Assembly: GCA_020724465.1 (NCBI GenBank)
Contig: DYGX01000004.1
Coordinates: 186,001-250,000, forward strand
Direction: 5' to 3'
Length of the DNA: 64,000 nt
Source: Thermoflexus sp.
GTDB lineage: Bacteria; Chloroflexota; Anaerolineae; Aggregatilineales; Aggregatilineaceae
In this document: one piece after another, positions 55,175 to 63,947 of the stretch
How the letters are laid out: each line of letters begins with the position of its first letter
How positions within the stretch are numbered: the stretch's first letter is position 1
The notes under the pieces: model-generated
The model's input: only the letters and a program-made list of their open reading frames with translations
The model's database searches: none
Told to the model about the DNA's origin: nothing
Position numbers and translations under genes: made by a program

Positions 55175-57505
55175 TCAGAAGGGACCTGTGCCATCCAGCG
55201 GATACGGCTCGAAGCTGCGCGCCCAGTCCAGCAGCCTGTCCAGCGGATAGACCCCTTCCGGCCACGGCTCCGAACGCGTGACCTGATGATCCCACACAAT
55301 CGTAGCCGGCTCGTAGCTGAACGCGCCCACGCTGAAGAACCCCAGCCGCCCGAACGGCTGCCCATCCGACGGATAGGGCGCGCCGTTGCGCTGCGTCGCC
55401 AGACGCGCCTGCCACGCCACCAGTCGCGGCGTGAAAAACAGCAGCGGGTTAAGCGGCGTCTGCGCGTCCAGGCGCGCGCGCCCATCGGTCGCAAAGTGCA
55501 CTTCCAGGTGCAGATGCGCGTTGTTGCGCTGGGCGATGACGCTGCCCTCGTCGGTCGTGAGCAGCGGGCAGCCGGAGTTCCCGATGATCTCCCCGGCACG
55601 CACTTCCTGCCCGCTGTGGACCAGGGGCGGCGAGCCGGTGGACACGTGCCCGTACCCGACGATCACATTCGACAACACGCGCGAGCCGTCGTCGCGCCGG
55701 AACTTCTCCGGCAGGAAAGGCCGCAGCGCCAGCGAGCGGTCCGCCGGGTCGTGCAGAAAGGGGAACTCGACGATCACCCCGTCCGCCACGGCGATCAGCG
55801 GCGTGCCTTCCGGCACCAGGTAGTCCACGCCGGGGTGCAGCCCGCGCGAGGCATCGTACTCGTACATCCAGTTGTCCAGGGCGTAGGTTGTCGGCCCAAA
55901 GCCGCTGAAGCCCATCGCCTCGATCCCGGCGGGGGGCGTGGTCTGCACCGGCAGGAAGGTAAACGGGTCCGGCAGCCCCAGATGAAGCTGCATGGCCCAG
56001 AAATCGTGATAGAGCGGCGGGATCGTCTCGCGGGTGAGCGCGATCTCCAGTTCTTCGAGCGCGGCCCCGCTCAGCGTATCGACTTCGGCGAGCCGGTCCC
56101 GGTCGGCGTTCCGCACCCGCAACAGATCGCGCACCAGCGAGCGGCGAAAAGCCAGCACCGCCTCGCTTTCGTACCAGGAGCCGTCCACCTGATTGTAGGC
56201 TGTGGAGCGCGGGAAATCGGTGTCTTCGCCGGGGATCCAGGCATCCTGATCCGGCCCCGCTTCCGGCCCTTCCCACGGCGTGCGCAGCCAGGTGAACTCG
56301 CCGAAGACCAGGCCGTCGGCCTCACGGCGCGTGCCTTCCGGCAGCGTCCCCAGTGTCTCGGCGTCCAGCGATGGCTCCGCGCGTGCCGTTGTTCCGCCTT
56401 CGTGAACCGTCACCTGGACGTCGTGCAGGGGCAGGAAATCCCCCGGCTGCGCGTGCCGCTCCGGCCCGGCGGCGCCCTGGGGGGCGGGCGTGATGCCGAA
56501 CGGCATGATCCCGGCGCTCGCCACCCGCAGGCCGGATGTCACGCTGGCTTCGGCGCTGCTGCCGCCTGCTGCCGGCTCGTCGTCCGGCGCCGGGGGCATG
56601 GCAGACGCCGCAGCGGAGACGGCCACCATGGACCCCGGCCCACCGCCCAGCACGCGCGAGCGCAGGTCGTTGAGCTGGCGCCCAAACTCTTCCTGAACGG
56701 CGGCAGACGTCATGTTCGCGATCTGATCGGGGTTCATCTGCGTCCCCGTCGCCGCCCGCCCCAATAACCCTTTGCCGTTGACCAGCAGGCCGACCACCTG
56801 GTGAACCCAATCGGTTCCCAGGCCCATCAGCACACCGGCCAGGATCGTATCCAGCAGGCGGAACGGCTCGACAATCTGGCTTGCCACCTGCACGCCCAGC
56901 GGTTCAAACAGGCGCAGGTTGCCCATCAGCGCCAGAGTCACGCCGAACACCAGACTGAGCACCATTGCCGTGAGCTTCTTGCGCGCCACATACACGGGTG
57001 ATTTCAGCGCGGCCTCGATGGTCCGCTGGGCCTGCTCGAAGAGGGCGCGCGCCTGTTCCAGGCGTTCTTCGAGCACCGCCAGAGGCCAGTCCTCCGGGTT
57101 TGGGCTATCCGGATCGGCAACGGCCAGATCCGGGTTTGCCTGGCGCCGCCCAAAAGCCACCGACAGCTCGGACATGCTGACCCAGGCGTTGTGCACATCG
57201 ACCTGCACCAGCCCGGCTACCCGTGCCAGAAAGGTGTGCAGGCTGTGGCTGGCGTCCAGCAGCGCCCGCTCCACCCAGTTGAACAGGAACTCCAGCGTGC
57301 GCTCGATCAGGGCCGCGCCGACCAGCAACGGGGTCAGCTTGACCGCGATATCGTCCAGATCGCGCGGGGGTTCGCTGCCCGCGTTGAAGGTCTCCGGCTG
57401 AGGGGTGCCTTCGTCATCCTGTGCCAGAGCTGTCCCGACTACCAGTAACGCCACGACCACCCACACGGCAAGCATGAACAGTCGAAATCGCCTGACCGCC
57501 TGCAT
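55175..57505 (-). CDS. Membrane-anchored M23 family peptidase with SH3-like domain
   Basis: 776 residues from ATG 57505. A signal peptide or anchor (MQAVRRFRLFMLAVWVVVAL) ends at ALAQDD. Residues ~50-260 include several hydrophobic segments (LTPLLVGAALIERTLEFLFNWV; LTAMVLSLVFGVTLALMGNL; LLDTILAGVLMGLGTDWVHQVVGLL) with a charged, helical stretch between them. A SH3-like module is near 375-435 (VHEGGTTARAEPSLDAETLG). The C-terminal M23 domain has GLHPGVDYLVPEGTPL (His/Asp), HVSTGSPPLVHSGQEV and NNAHLHLEVHF (H-x-H). It probably cleaves peptidoglycan cross-links or acts as a lytic regulator. The membrane-rich N-terminus is unusual for M23 enzymes. Confidence 0.87.
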   Translation of the reverse strand: MQAVRRFRLFMLAVWVVVALLVVGTALAQDDEGTPQPETFNAGSEPPRDLDDIAVKLTPLLVGAALIERTLEFLFNWVERALLDASHSLHTFLARVAGLVQVDVHNAWVSMSELSVAFGRRQANPDLAVADPDSPNPEDWPLAVLEERLEQARALFEQAQRTIEAALKSPVYVARKKLTAMVLSLVFGVTLALMGNLRLFEPLGVQVASQIVEPFRLLDTILAGVLMGLGTDWVHQVVGLLVNGKGLLGRAATGTQMNPDQIANMTSAAVQEEFGRQLNDLRSRVLGGGPGSMVAVSAAASAMPPAPDDEPAAGGSSAEASVTSGLRVASAGIMPFGITPAPQGAAGPERHAQPGDFLPLHDVQVTVHEGGTTARAEPSLDAETLGTLPEGTRREADGLVFGEFTWLRTPWEGPEAGPDQDAWIPGEDTDFPRSTAYNQVDGSWYESEAVLAFRRSLVRDLLRVRNADRDRLAEVDTLSGAALEELEIALTRETIPPLYHDFWAMQLHLGLPDPFTFLPVQTTPPAGIEAMGFSGFGPTTYALDNWMYEYDASRGLHPGVDYLVPEGTPLIAVADGVIVEFPFLHDPADRSLALRPFLPEKFRRDDGSRVLSNVIVGYGHVSTGSPPLVHSGQEVRAGEIIGNSGCPLLTTDEGSVIAQRNNAHLHLEVHFATDGRARLDAQTPLNPLLFFTPRLVAWQARLATQRNGAPYPSDGQPFGRLGFFSVGAFSYEPATIVWDHQVTRSEPWPEGVYPLDRLLDWARSFEPYPLDGTGPF

Positions 57506-57609
57506 TCGCCTCGTGCCTCCTTGCCTCACTTCGCCAACAGCACTCATCCCCCTCAGTATAGTCCGGTCCGGGTGGCAGGGAAAATCCCCCTGCCTGGCCG
57601 GCTATCGGC

Positions 57610-57627
57610 GCGCAAGGTTCCTTGCGC
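57610..57627. promoter_or_regulatory. 18-bp perfect palindrome, candidate operator
   Basis: GCGCAAGG TT CCTTGCGC lies in the 192-bp divergent gap, covering the expected -35 region (57615-57620) of the -10 box at 57638. The placement is that of a repressor or activator site for the oxidoreductase gene and possibly the M23 gene. Confidence 0.55.
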
Positions 57628-57637
57628 CGCACGGGTC

Positions 57638-57643
57638 TATAAT
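57638..57643 (+). promoter_or_regulatory. -10 box for the Gfo/Idh/MocA gene
   Basis: Perfect TATAAT, about 55 bp before ATG 57698; the -35 position is occupied by the palindrome. Confidence 0.6.
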
Positions 57644-57697
57644 GAGGGCAGGCGGCGCGAGTCAGCCGCGCGGACAGGACATGCGAAGGAGACGGAG

Positions 57698-58699
57698 ATG
57701 GATCGGGTGCGCTGGGGCATCATCGGCTGCGGCGACGTGACAGAGGTCAAAAGCGGCCCCGCGCTGCAACAGGCCGCCGGCTCCGAGCTGGTGGCGGTCA
57801 TGCGCCGGACGGGCGCGCTGGCAGAAGACTACGCCCGGCGGCACGGCGTTCCCAAATGGACGGACAACGCCGACGCGCTGATCCACGACCCCGACGTCAA
57901 CGCGATCTACATCGCCACGCCCCCCGACACCCACTGCGCATACACCCTGCGCGCCGCCGACGCGGGCAAACCCGTCTACGTCGAAAAACCGATGGCCCGC
58001 ACCTACGCCGAATGCCAGACTATGATCGAGGCGTGCCACGCAGCGGGGGTGCCGCTGTTCGTCGCCTATTACCGGCGGGCGCTGCCGCGCTTCGTCAAGA
58101 TCAAAGAGCTGATCGACGCCGGGGCAATCGGCGAGGTGCGCGCCGTCCATATGCAGCTCTTTGACGATGCGCGCCCCGACCCATCCGCCCTGCCCTGGCG
58201 CTTCCGGCCCGAGATCGCGGGGGGCGGCCTGTTCGTGGACCTCGGCGCGCACATGATCGACTTTCTGCTCTACGCGCTGGGGCCGATTGTCGCGGCGCAC
58301 GGCGACGCCGGCAACCAGACCGGCCGCTACCCCGCCGAAGATATCGTCAGCGGCAGCTTCACCTTTGCCAGCGGCGCGCAGGGGACCGGGCTATGGTGGT
58401 TCTCCAGCCCGCAGCGCGCAGACTTCACCGAGATCTACGGCGCGGAAGGCACGCTGCGCTACGCGTGTTTTGACAACGCCCCGGTGATCTTGCGGCGCGG
58501 CGACCGTGAGGAGCAGTTCGTCATCGACCACCCGCCGCACGTCCAGCAACCGCTGATCCAGACGGTGGTCGATACGCTGCTGGGCGGCGGCCCGTGCCCC
58601 AGCACCGGCGAGTCCGCCGCCGAAACCAATCGGATCATGGACCGGCTTCTGGCGGGCTACCGCGCCCGCCGCGACGAGGGACATGCATTGCGTTCTTGA
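57698..58699 (+). CDS. Gfo/Idh/MocA family NAD(P)-dependent oxidoreductase
   Basis: 333 residues from ATG 57698, with AAGGAG 9 nt upstream. Rossmann N-terminus VRWGIIGCGDVTEVKSGPA; NAIYIATPPDTHCAYTLRAADAG, then the catalytic motif VYVEKPMARTYAEC (EKP Lys); LGAHMIDFLLYALG carries the conserved His and Asp of the C-terminal domain. Members oxidise or reduce sugars, inositols or related polyols. No sugar-transport or kinase gene is adjacent, so the substrate is open. A palindromic candidate operator sits at its promoter. Confidence 0.93.
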   Translation: MDRVRWGIIGCGDVTEVKSGPALQQAAGSELVAVMRRTGALAEDYARRHGVPKWTDNADALIHDPDVNAIYIATPPDTHCAYTLRAADAGKPVYVEKPMARTYAECQTMIEACHAAGVPLFVAYYRRALPRFVKIKELIDAGAIGEVRAVHMQLFDDARPDPSALPWRFRPEIAGGGLFVDLGAHMIDFLLYALGPIVAAHGDAGNQTGRYPAEDIVSGSFTFASGAQGTGLWWFSSPQRADFTEIYGAEGTLRYACFDNAPVILRRGDREEQFVIDHPPHVQQPLIQTVVDTLLGGGPCPSTGESAAETNRIMDRLLAGYRARRDEGHALRS

Positions 58700-58740
58700 C
58701 GGTTTCTGATCACAAGCTCACGCCTCGCCAGACGCCGGTA

Positions 58741-58749
58741 TGCTATAAT
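58741..58749 (+). promoter_or_regulatory. Extended -10 promoter for dnaE
   Basis: TGCTATAAT with a perfect TATAAT at 58744-58749; ~85-nt leader before ATG 58840. Confidence 0.6.
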
Positions 58750-58839
58750 GCGGGGCGGCTGCGCCGGTGCTGGCGCGCAGTCGTTCTTTCCTCTTTATTG
58801 GCACACACCAAAGCGGGTTCTAGCGGGTGATTGCATCCC

Positions 58840-61800
58840 ATGCCTGACAAAAAAGAGTTCGTTCATCTGCACGTGCACACCGAATTCAGTTTGCTCGACG
58901 GCATGAGCCGCATCAACCAGCTCGTCAGCCGGGCAGCGGAGACCGGTATGAAAGCCCTGGCGATCACCGATCACGGGACCATGTACGGCGTGATCGATTT
59001 CTACCGGGCCTGTAAGAGCGCCGGGATCAAGCCGATTATCGGCATGGAAGCCTATCTGGCGCGGCGCAGCATGCGCGATCGCGATCCGCAGTTCGACACC
59101 AAGCCGTACCATCTACTGCTGCTGGCGCGCAACGAAACCGGCTACAAGAACCTGCTGAAGATCGCCTCGGCAGCCCAGCTCGAAGGCTACTACTACCGCC
59201 CGCGCATCGATCATGACTTTCTGGCGGCGCACGCCGAAGGGCTGATCGCCACGTCGGGTTGCCTGGCCGCCGAGATCCCGCGCATGGTGGAAGAAGGGCG
59301 CGAAGCCGAAGCCCTGGCCCAGATCGGCTGGTATCAGGATGTCTTCGGAGCAGAGAACTTCTTCCTGGAGCTACAGCATCACGACATCGACGAACTGCAC
59401 CGGCTCAACCAGTGGCTGCGCGCCAACCAGGATTACACGCGCGCGCGCCTGCTGGCCACCAACGATGTGCATTATATCCTTGAGGATGATTACGACGCGC
59501 ACGACACCCTGCTGTGCATCCAGACCGGCAACGTCAAGAACGAGCAGAACCGGCTGCGCTTCGCCAGCCGCACCTTCCATCTGCGCACGCCCGGCGAGAT
59601 GTGGCGCCTGTTCGCCGACGTGCCCGAGGCGCTTTCCAACACCCTGCTCGTCGCCGAAATGTGCGAGCTGAACCTGGATTCGAACGGCTATCATCTGCCC
59701 GTCTTCCCCGTGCCGCCCGGCTTCACCGCCGAAACGTATCTACGACATCTGTGCGAGCGCGGTCTGCGCTGGCGGTACGGCAGCCGTGCCGACGACCCGG
59801 AGATTCGCCAGCGGCTCGACTACGAACTGGGCGTCATTCACAACATGGGGTTCGACACCTACTTCCTGATCGTGTGGGACCTGTGCGAGTTCGCGCGCCA
59901 TGCCGATATCTGGTGGAACGTGCGCGGGTCGGGGGCGGGCAGCGTCGCCGCCTATGCGCTCGGCATCACCAACATCGACCCGCTGAGCAACGGCCTGCTC
60001 TTCGAGCGCTTCCTCAACCCGGGGCGCGTCTCGATGCCGGATATCGACCTCGACTATCCCGAAGACCGTCGCGCCGAGATGATCGAGTACTGCGCGCGCA
60101 AATACGGCGAGGACAAGGTCGCCGCCATCATCACCTTTGGGACGCTGGGCAGCAAGGCCGCCATCCGCGACGTGGGGCGCGCCCTGGACTATCCCCCGAC
60201 CGAGGTCGATCGCATCGCCCGGCTGATCCCCTCGAGCGGCAAGCCGATCAAGTTCGACGACGCGCTGGGCGACGACCCGGAAACAGCACTGCCCGATCTG
60301 AAAGCGGTTTATGAGGGCGATCCGGCTGCGCGCCGCCTGATCGACGCGGCACGCCAGCTTGAGGGCATCACGCGCCACGCCAGCACGCACGCCGCGGGCG
60401 TGATCGTCGCCGACAAGCCGCTGGTCGAGTACATCCCGCTCCATCGCCCGACCAAAGGCTCCGGCGAGGACGCGCCGGTGAAGATGGTGACGCAGTTTCC
60501 GATGGAAACCTGCGAATCCATCGGGCTGCTCAAGGTGGACTTTCTGGGGCTGTCGACGCTGACCATCATGCGCCTGGCGTGCGAGCTGATCGAGCGCTAT
60601 CACGGCATCCATTACGATCTGTCGAACATCCCCTACCGCCCCGACCCGAACGACCCCGAAAAAACGCGGATGGTGCAGGAAACGTTCGAGATGATGGGGC
60701 GCGGCGAGACGATCGGCGTCTTCCAGCTTGAGTCGCAAGGGATGCGGCGCATGCTCACCGAGATGCGCCCGCAGCGGTTCGAGCATATCGTCGCCGGGAT
60801 CTCGCTCTACCGCCCCGGCCCGATGGACTACATCTCGACCTATAACCGGCGCCTGCATGGCCTGGAACCGGTGGAGTACAAGCACCCCAAGCTCAAGCCG
60901 ATCCTCGAAGAAACCTACGGCATCATCGTCTATCAGGAGCAGATCATGCAGATCGGCGCGGAGCTGTTCGGCTACTCGCTGGGCGAAGCCGACCTGATGC
61001 GCCGCGCTGTGTCGAAGAAGAAGAAAGAGGCGCTGCTCGAACACCGCGCGATCTTCGTTGAGCGCGGCCCCAAGCACGGCGTCGACGCGGAAACCGCGAA
61101 CCGCATCTTCGACGACATCGAGTTCTTCGCGCGTTACGGCTTTAACAAATCACATAGTGCCGACTACGCCGTGCTGACGTGCCAGACAGCCTTCCTGAAA
61201 TGCCACTATCCGCACGAGTACATGGCCGCGTTGATGTCCGTCCACCGCGACGATTCGTCCAAGGTCAGCCTGTTCGCGGCGGACTGCGCGCGGATGGGCA
61301 TTCAGGTGCTGCCGCCGGACGTGAACACCAGCCAGCTCGATTTCACCATCGAGGAACAGCCGGACGGCTCGCGCGCGATCCGCTTTGGGCTGGGTGCGAT
61401 CAAGAATGTGGGTGTGGGGCCGCTGCAGCACATCCTGGCGGTGCGCGAGGAAGGCGGCCCATTCACCGATATTGACGACTTCTGCCGGCGGGTTGATCTG
61501 CGCGTTGTGCAAAAGCGCGCGCTGGACTCGATGATCCGGGTCGGCGCGCTCGACCGTTTCGCCCCCCGCCCAACCCTGCTGGCGGCGCTCGACCGGATGC
61601 TGAGCGTCTCAGCCGAGCATCACAAGGCACGCGAGGTGGGGCAGATCAGCCTGTTCGGCGAGGCGACGGGGGTCGCCTACGGCGCCACGGACAGCGTGTT
61701 GAGCTACCTGACCGATGTCAAGCCGGTGACCAAGCGCGAGATGCTCCGCTGGGAGAAAGAGCTGGTCGGTCTCTACGTGACCGATCACCCTTTGCAAGCG

Positions 61801-62928
61801 GTCATGGCACAGCTTCAGCACGCCATCACGCACACCAGCGCGGAGCTGGTCGAACTGGGCGACCAGGCGAACGGCATCCCCGTCACGATCGCCGGGCTGG
61901 TCGCCGACGTGCGCAGCATCATCACCAAGAAGGGCGACGCGATGGCGATCCTGACCATCGAGGACATCACGGGGATGATCAGCGCAGTGATGTTCCCCCG
62001 CGTCTGGAACGAATACCGCGATCGCGTCGAGGCGGACAGCGTTCTGATCGTGCGTGGCAAAGCCGATACCTCGCGCGGCGACGTGCAGATCATCGCGGAG
62101 TCGGTTTCGCAGAACTTCGAGGTGGTGACGGCTGACCACGAGCCGCCCGCCATGACCGCCTGGACGCCGTCCTGGCTGGCAGACGAGGACGCCGACCTGT
62201 ACGATGAGGAGACCGGCGAGGTCGCCGTCCCCGCGTCTGCAGCACCGGAGCCGCCGCCTGCCACCGAAGCCGTGATGCCCGCCAGCGCAGGCGCCAGCGT
62301 CCCGACCGCCCCGCCGTTGGAGCCGCCGCGCATCGCTGCGGAACCGGTCCCGCGCGAGCCGGGGCTGATCACCGACCGCGAGGTGCCCGGCTGGCTGGAT
62401 GCCGAGCCGGACTACGGCGGCGAGCTGCCCGATTGGGAATACCGCGACGATACCGGTCACATCATCGGGCCGCACCGCGCCGACGAGAACGGCAACGGCC
62501 GCTCGCCCGCCATCGATGCGGCTGGCCGGCTGACACCACCGCCCGCTCCGGCAGCCCGCACCCGCGACGAACTGGCCGCCGGCGAAGCCCCCGCGCAAAC
62601 CGAGCGACCGCTGCGCCGCCCTCCGCGCCGCCCGAACCGGGAGCCGGAAGCACCGCCTCAGCCGGGGCGCTTGCTGGTGCTGACCATCACCCGCAGCGAC
62701 AACGCCGCTCACGACCGCCTGCGGCTGCGACGCCTGCACGGCTTTCTCACCCAGTATCCGGGCCGTGACCATTTCTGCTTCATCATCCAGGGCGGCGGCG
62801 GGCGGCCCGCCCGGCTTGACTTTCCGCGCCACCCCATCGGGATCAACGACGACATTCTAGAGTTCGCCCGCAACCAGCTTGGCGAGGAAAACGTCTCCAT
62901 CGAAGACCAAACGCCTTTCGGGCGCTAG
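58840..62928 (+). CDS. dnaE: DNA polymerase III alpha subunit with C-terminal extension
   Basis: 1362 residues from ATG 58840; an in-frame TTG 9 bp earlier has no better signal. The PHP domain keeps its metal ligands (HLHVHTEFS, ITDHGTMYG, GMEAYLARR, TNDVHYI), so it may proofread, as in Thermus. The palm has PDIDLDYPEDRR (catalytic Asp pair) with a third Asp further on; KVDFLGLSTL, GFNKSHSADYAVL and GLGAIKNVG follow, then HhH and an OB domain (VTIAGLVADVRSIITKKGDAM). The last ~270 residues are a Pro/Ala/Glu linker plus a small domain (GRLLVLTITRSDNAAH...), ~200 longer than E. coli DnaE. It is the main replicase. Confidence 0.96.
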   Translation: MPDKKEFVHLHVHTEFSLLDGMSRINQLVSRAAETGMKALAITDHGTMYGVIDFYRACKSAGIKPIIGMEAYLARRSMRDRDPQFDTKPYHLLLLARNETGYKNLLKIASAAQLEGYYYRPRIDHDFLAAHAEGLIATSGCLAAEIPRMVEEGREAEALAQIGWYQDVFGAENFFLELQHHDIDELHRLNQWLRANQDYTRARLLATNDVHYILEDDYDAHDTLLCIQTGNVKNEQNRLRFASRTFHLRTPGEMWRLFADVPEALSNTLLVAEMCELNLDSNGYHLPVFPVPPGFTAETYLRHLCERGLRWRYGSRADDPEIRQRLDYELGVIHNMGFDTYFLIVWDLCEFARHADIWWNVRGSGAGSVAAYALGITNIDPLSNGLLFERFLNPGRVSMPDIDLDYPEDRRAEMIEYCARKYGEDKVAAIITFGTLGSKAAIRDVGRALDYPPTEVDRIARLIPSSGKPIKFDDALGDDPETALPDLKAVYEGDPAARRLIDAARQLEGITRHASTHAAGVIVADKPLVEYIPLHRPTKGSGEDAPVKMVTQFPMETCESIGLLKVDFLGLSTLTIMRLACELIERYHGIHYDLSNIPYRPDPNDPEKTRMVQETFEMMGRGETIGVFQLESQGMRRMLTEMRPQRFEHIVAGISLYRPGPMDYISTYNRRLHGLEPVEYKHPKLKPILEETYGIIVYQEQIMQIGAELFGYSLGEADLMRRAVSKKKKEALLEHRAIFVERGPKHGVDAETANRIFDDIEFFARYGFNKSHSADYAVLTCQTAFLKCHYPHEYMAALMSVHRDDSSKVSLFAADCARMGIQVLPPDVNTSQLDFTIEEQPDGSRAIRFGLGAIKNVGVGPLQHILAVREEGGPFTDIDDFCRRVDLRVVQKRALDSMIRVGALDRFAPRPTLLAALDRMLSVSAEHHKAREVGQISLFGEATGVAYGATDSVLSYLTDVKPVTKREMLRWEKELVGLYVTDHPLQAVMAQLQHAITHTSAELVELGDQANGIPVTIAGLVADVRSIITKKGDAMAILTIEDITGMISAVMFPRVWNEYRDRVEADSVLIVRGKADTSRGDVQIIAESVSQNFEVVTADHEPPAMTAWTPSWLADEDADLYDEETGEVAVPASAAPEPPPATEAVMPASAGASVPTAPPLEPPRIAAEPVPREPGLITDREVPGWLDAEPDYGGELPDWEYRDDTGHIIGPHRADENGNGRSPAIDAAGRLTPPPAPAARTRDELAAGEAPAQTERPLRRPPRRPNREPEAPPQPGRLLVLTITRSDNAAHDRLRLRRLHGFLTQYPGRDHFCFIIQGGGGRPARLDFPRHPIGINDDILEFARNQLGEENVSIEDQTPFGR

Positions 62929-62948
62929 CGCGGGTGACACAATAGACG

Positions 62949-62980
62949 AAAAAGCGGGGCGATGCTCGTATCGCCCCGCT
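62949..62980. terminator. Bidirectional terminator between dnaE and VOC gene
   Basis: 11-bp stem (AGCGGGGCGAT / ATCGCCCCGCT, 6-nt loop, 62953-62980) with five A before it (T-tract for the minus strand) and GCGTTTGAG after it. The stem resembles the 23-bp repeat. Confidence 0.8.
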
Positions 62981-63011
62981 GCGTTTGAGCCGGGTTGCCC
63001 CAATTCCAGGT

Positions 63012-63057
63012 CCCTCTCCAAGCGAAGCGCACAGGGAGAGGGATTTAGGGTGAGGGT
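63012..63057 (+). repeat. Palindromic intergenic repeat (CCCTCTCC ... GGGAGAGGG type)
   Basis: CCCTCTCC, a 15-nt spacer and GGAGAGGG, then ATTTAGGGTGAGGG. This phrase is a common dispersed intergenic repeat in many bacterial genomes, recalled from general knowledge, not checked here. It lies between the terminator and the VOC gene's 3' end. Confidence 0.6.
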
Positions 63058-63065
63058 CCCAGCCG

Positions 63066-63947
63066 TCAGCCGCTAACCAGCAGCACGCCGTTGCCGTCAG
63101 GGTCGTAAAGTTGCACGGCGTCCGCGCTGCCGTTGCGCTTCTGCCGCTCGAAGGGCTGCCCGGCCTCTTCCAGGCGCCGCACCAGCGTCTCCCACGAGGC
63201 GCGATCGGGAAGCTGCACCTCAAAGGCGATCAGCCCGGCAGCGTCTGACGGCGGGGGCGGCGCGCCCCGCCCTGCCCAGATGTTGAGGCCGAGGTGATGG
63301 TGGTAGCCACCTGCTGCCAGGAAGAGCGCGCCGGGATACGACCGCTGGGTTACCTCAAAGCCCAGCAGCCCGCTGTAGAACGCCTCGGCGCGGCCCAGGT
63401 CCGAAACGTGCAGGTGCACGTGGCCGATGTCGGTTCGCGGGTCGATGGATCGGCTGGACCGGAGATCATCGCGGATCGTATCGAGCAGCGCGCCGACGTC
63501 GAGCGGCTCGGTCACCATCACAAGCTGTCCGTTCGACCAGACCCACTGGTCGCGGGGCCGGTCGGTGTATAGCTCGATCCCGCTCCCGTCCGGATCCGCC
63601 AGATAAATCGCTTCGCTGACCCCATGGTCGGCGGCGCCCTGCAACGGCCAGCCATGATCCATCAATCGCTTGAGGACACGCGCCAGCGCCGGGCGGTCTG
63701 GCAGGCGGATCGCGACATGGTACAGGCCGGTTGTGCGGGGCGGCTTGGGGCGCGCCCCGGCCACCTCGGTCAGCAGGATGTGATAGGGTCGGTTCTGGTT
63801 GGCGGATAAATAGGCGGTGTTATGCTTGCGTACCACCTGGTGCAGGCCGAGCAGGCGCCCATAGAAATCCAGGGCGGCAGACAGGTCCGAGACGCGCAGG
63901 TGAACATAGCCAATGTGAGCTGCCGCGGGCAGGCGGAACTCGGACAT
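63066..63947 (-). CDS. Two-domain VOC (glyoxalase/dioxygenase-like) protein
   Basis: 293 residues from ATG 63947 (MSEFRLPAAAHIGYVHLRVS). Two vicinal-oxygen-chelate domains are fused: one at ~10-130 (GYVHLRVSDLSAALDFYGRLLG, then LYHVAIRLPDRPAL, AIYLADPDGSGIELY) and one at ~165-290 (GHVHLHVSDLGRAEAFYSGLLG, HHHLGLNIWAG, VQLYDPDGNGVLL). The HVHLHV and Glu residues supply a metal site. It resembles CatE-type catechol 2,3-dioxygenases of Bacillus; it is not a single-domain methylmalonyl-CoA epimerase. It may open an aromatic ring or act on a related substrate. The window ends 53 bp upstream. Confidence 0.88.
   Translation of the reverse strand: MSEFRLPAAAHIGYVHLRVSDLSAALDFYGRLLGLHQVVRKHNTAYLSANQNRPYHILLTEVAGARPKPPRTTGLYHVAIRLPDRPALARVLKRLMDHGWPLQGAADHGVSEAIYLADPDGSGIELYTDRPRDQWVWSNGQLVMVTEPLDVGALLDTIRDDLRSSRSIDPRTDIGHVHLHVSDLGRAEAFYSGLLGFEVTQRSYPGALFLAAGGYHHHLGLNIWAGRGAPPPPSDAAGLIAFEVQLPDRASWETLVRRLEEAGQPFERQKRNGSADAVQLYDPDGNGVLLVSG

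Noticed and set aside
63066-63947. Methylmalonyl-CoA epimerase
   Set aside because: VOC fold fits, but the two-domain ~293-residue layout is that of ring-cleavage dioxygenase-like proteins, not the ~140-residue epimerase.
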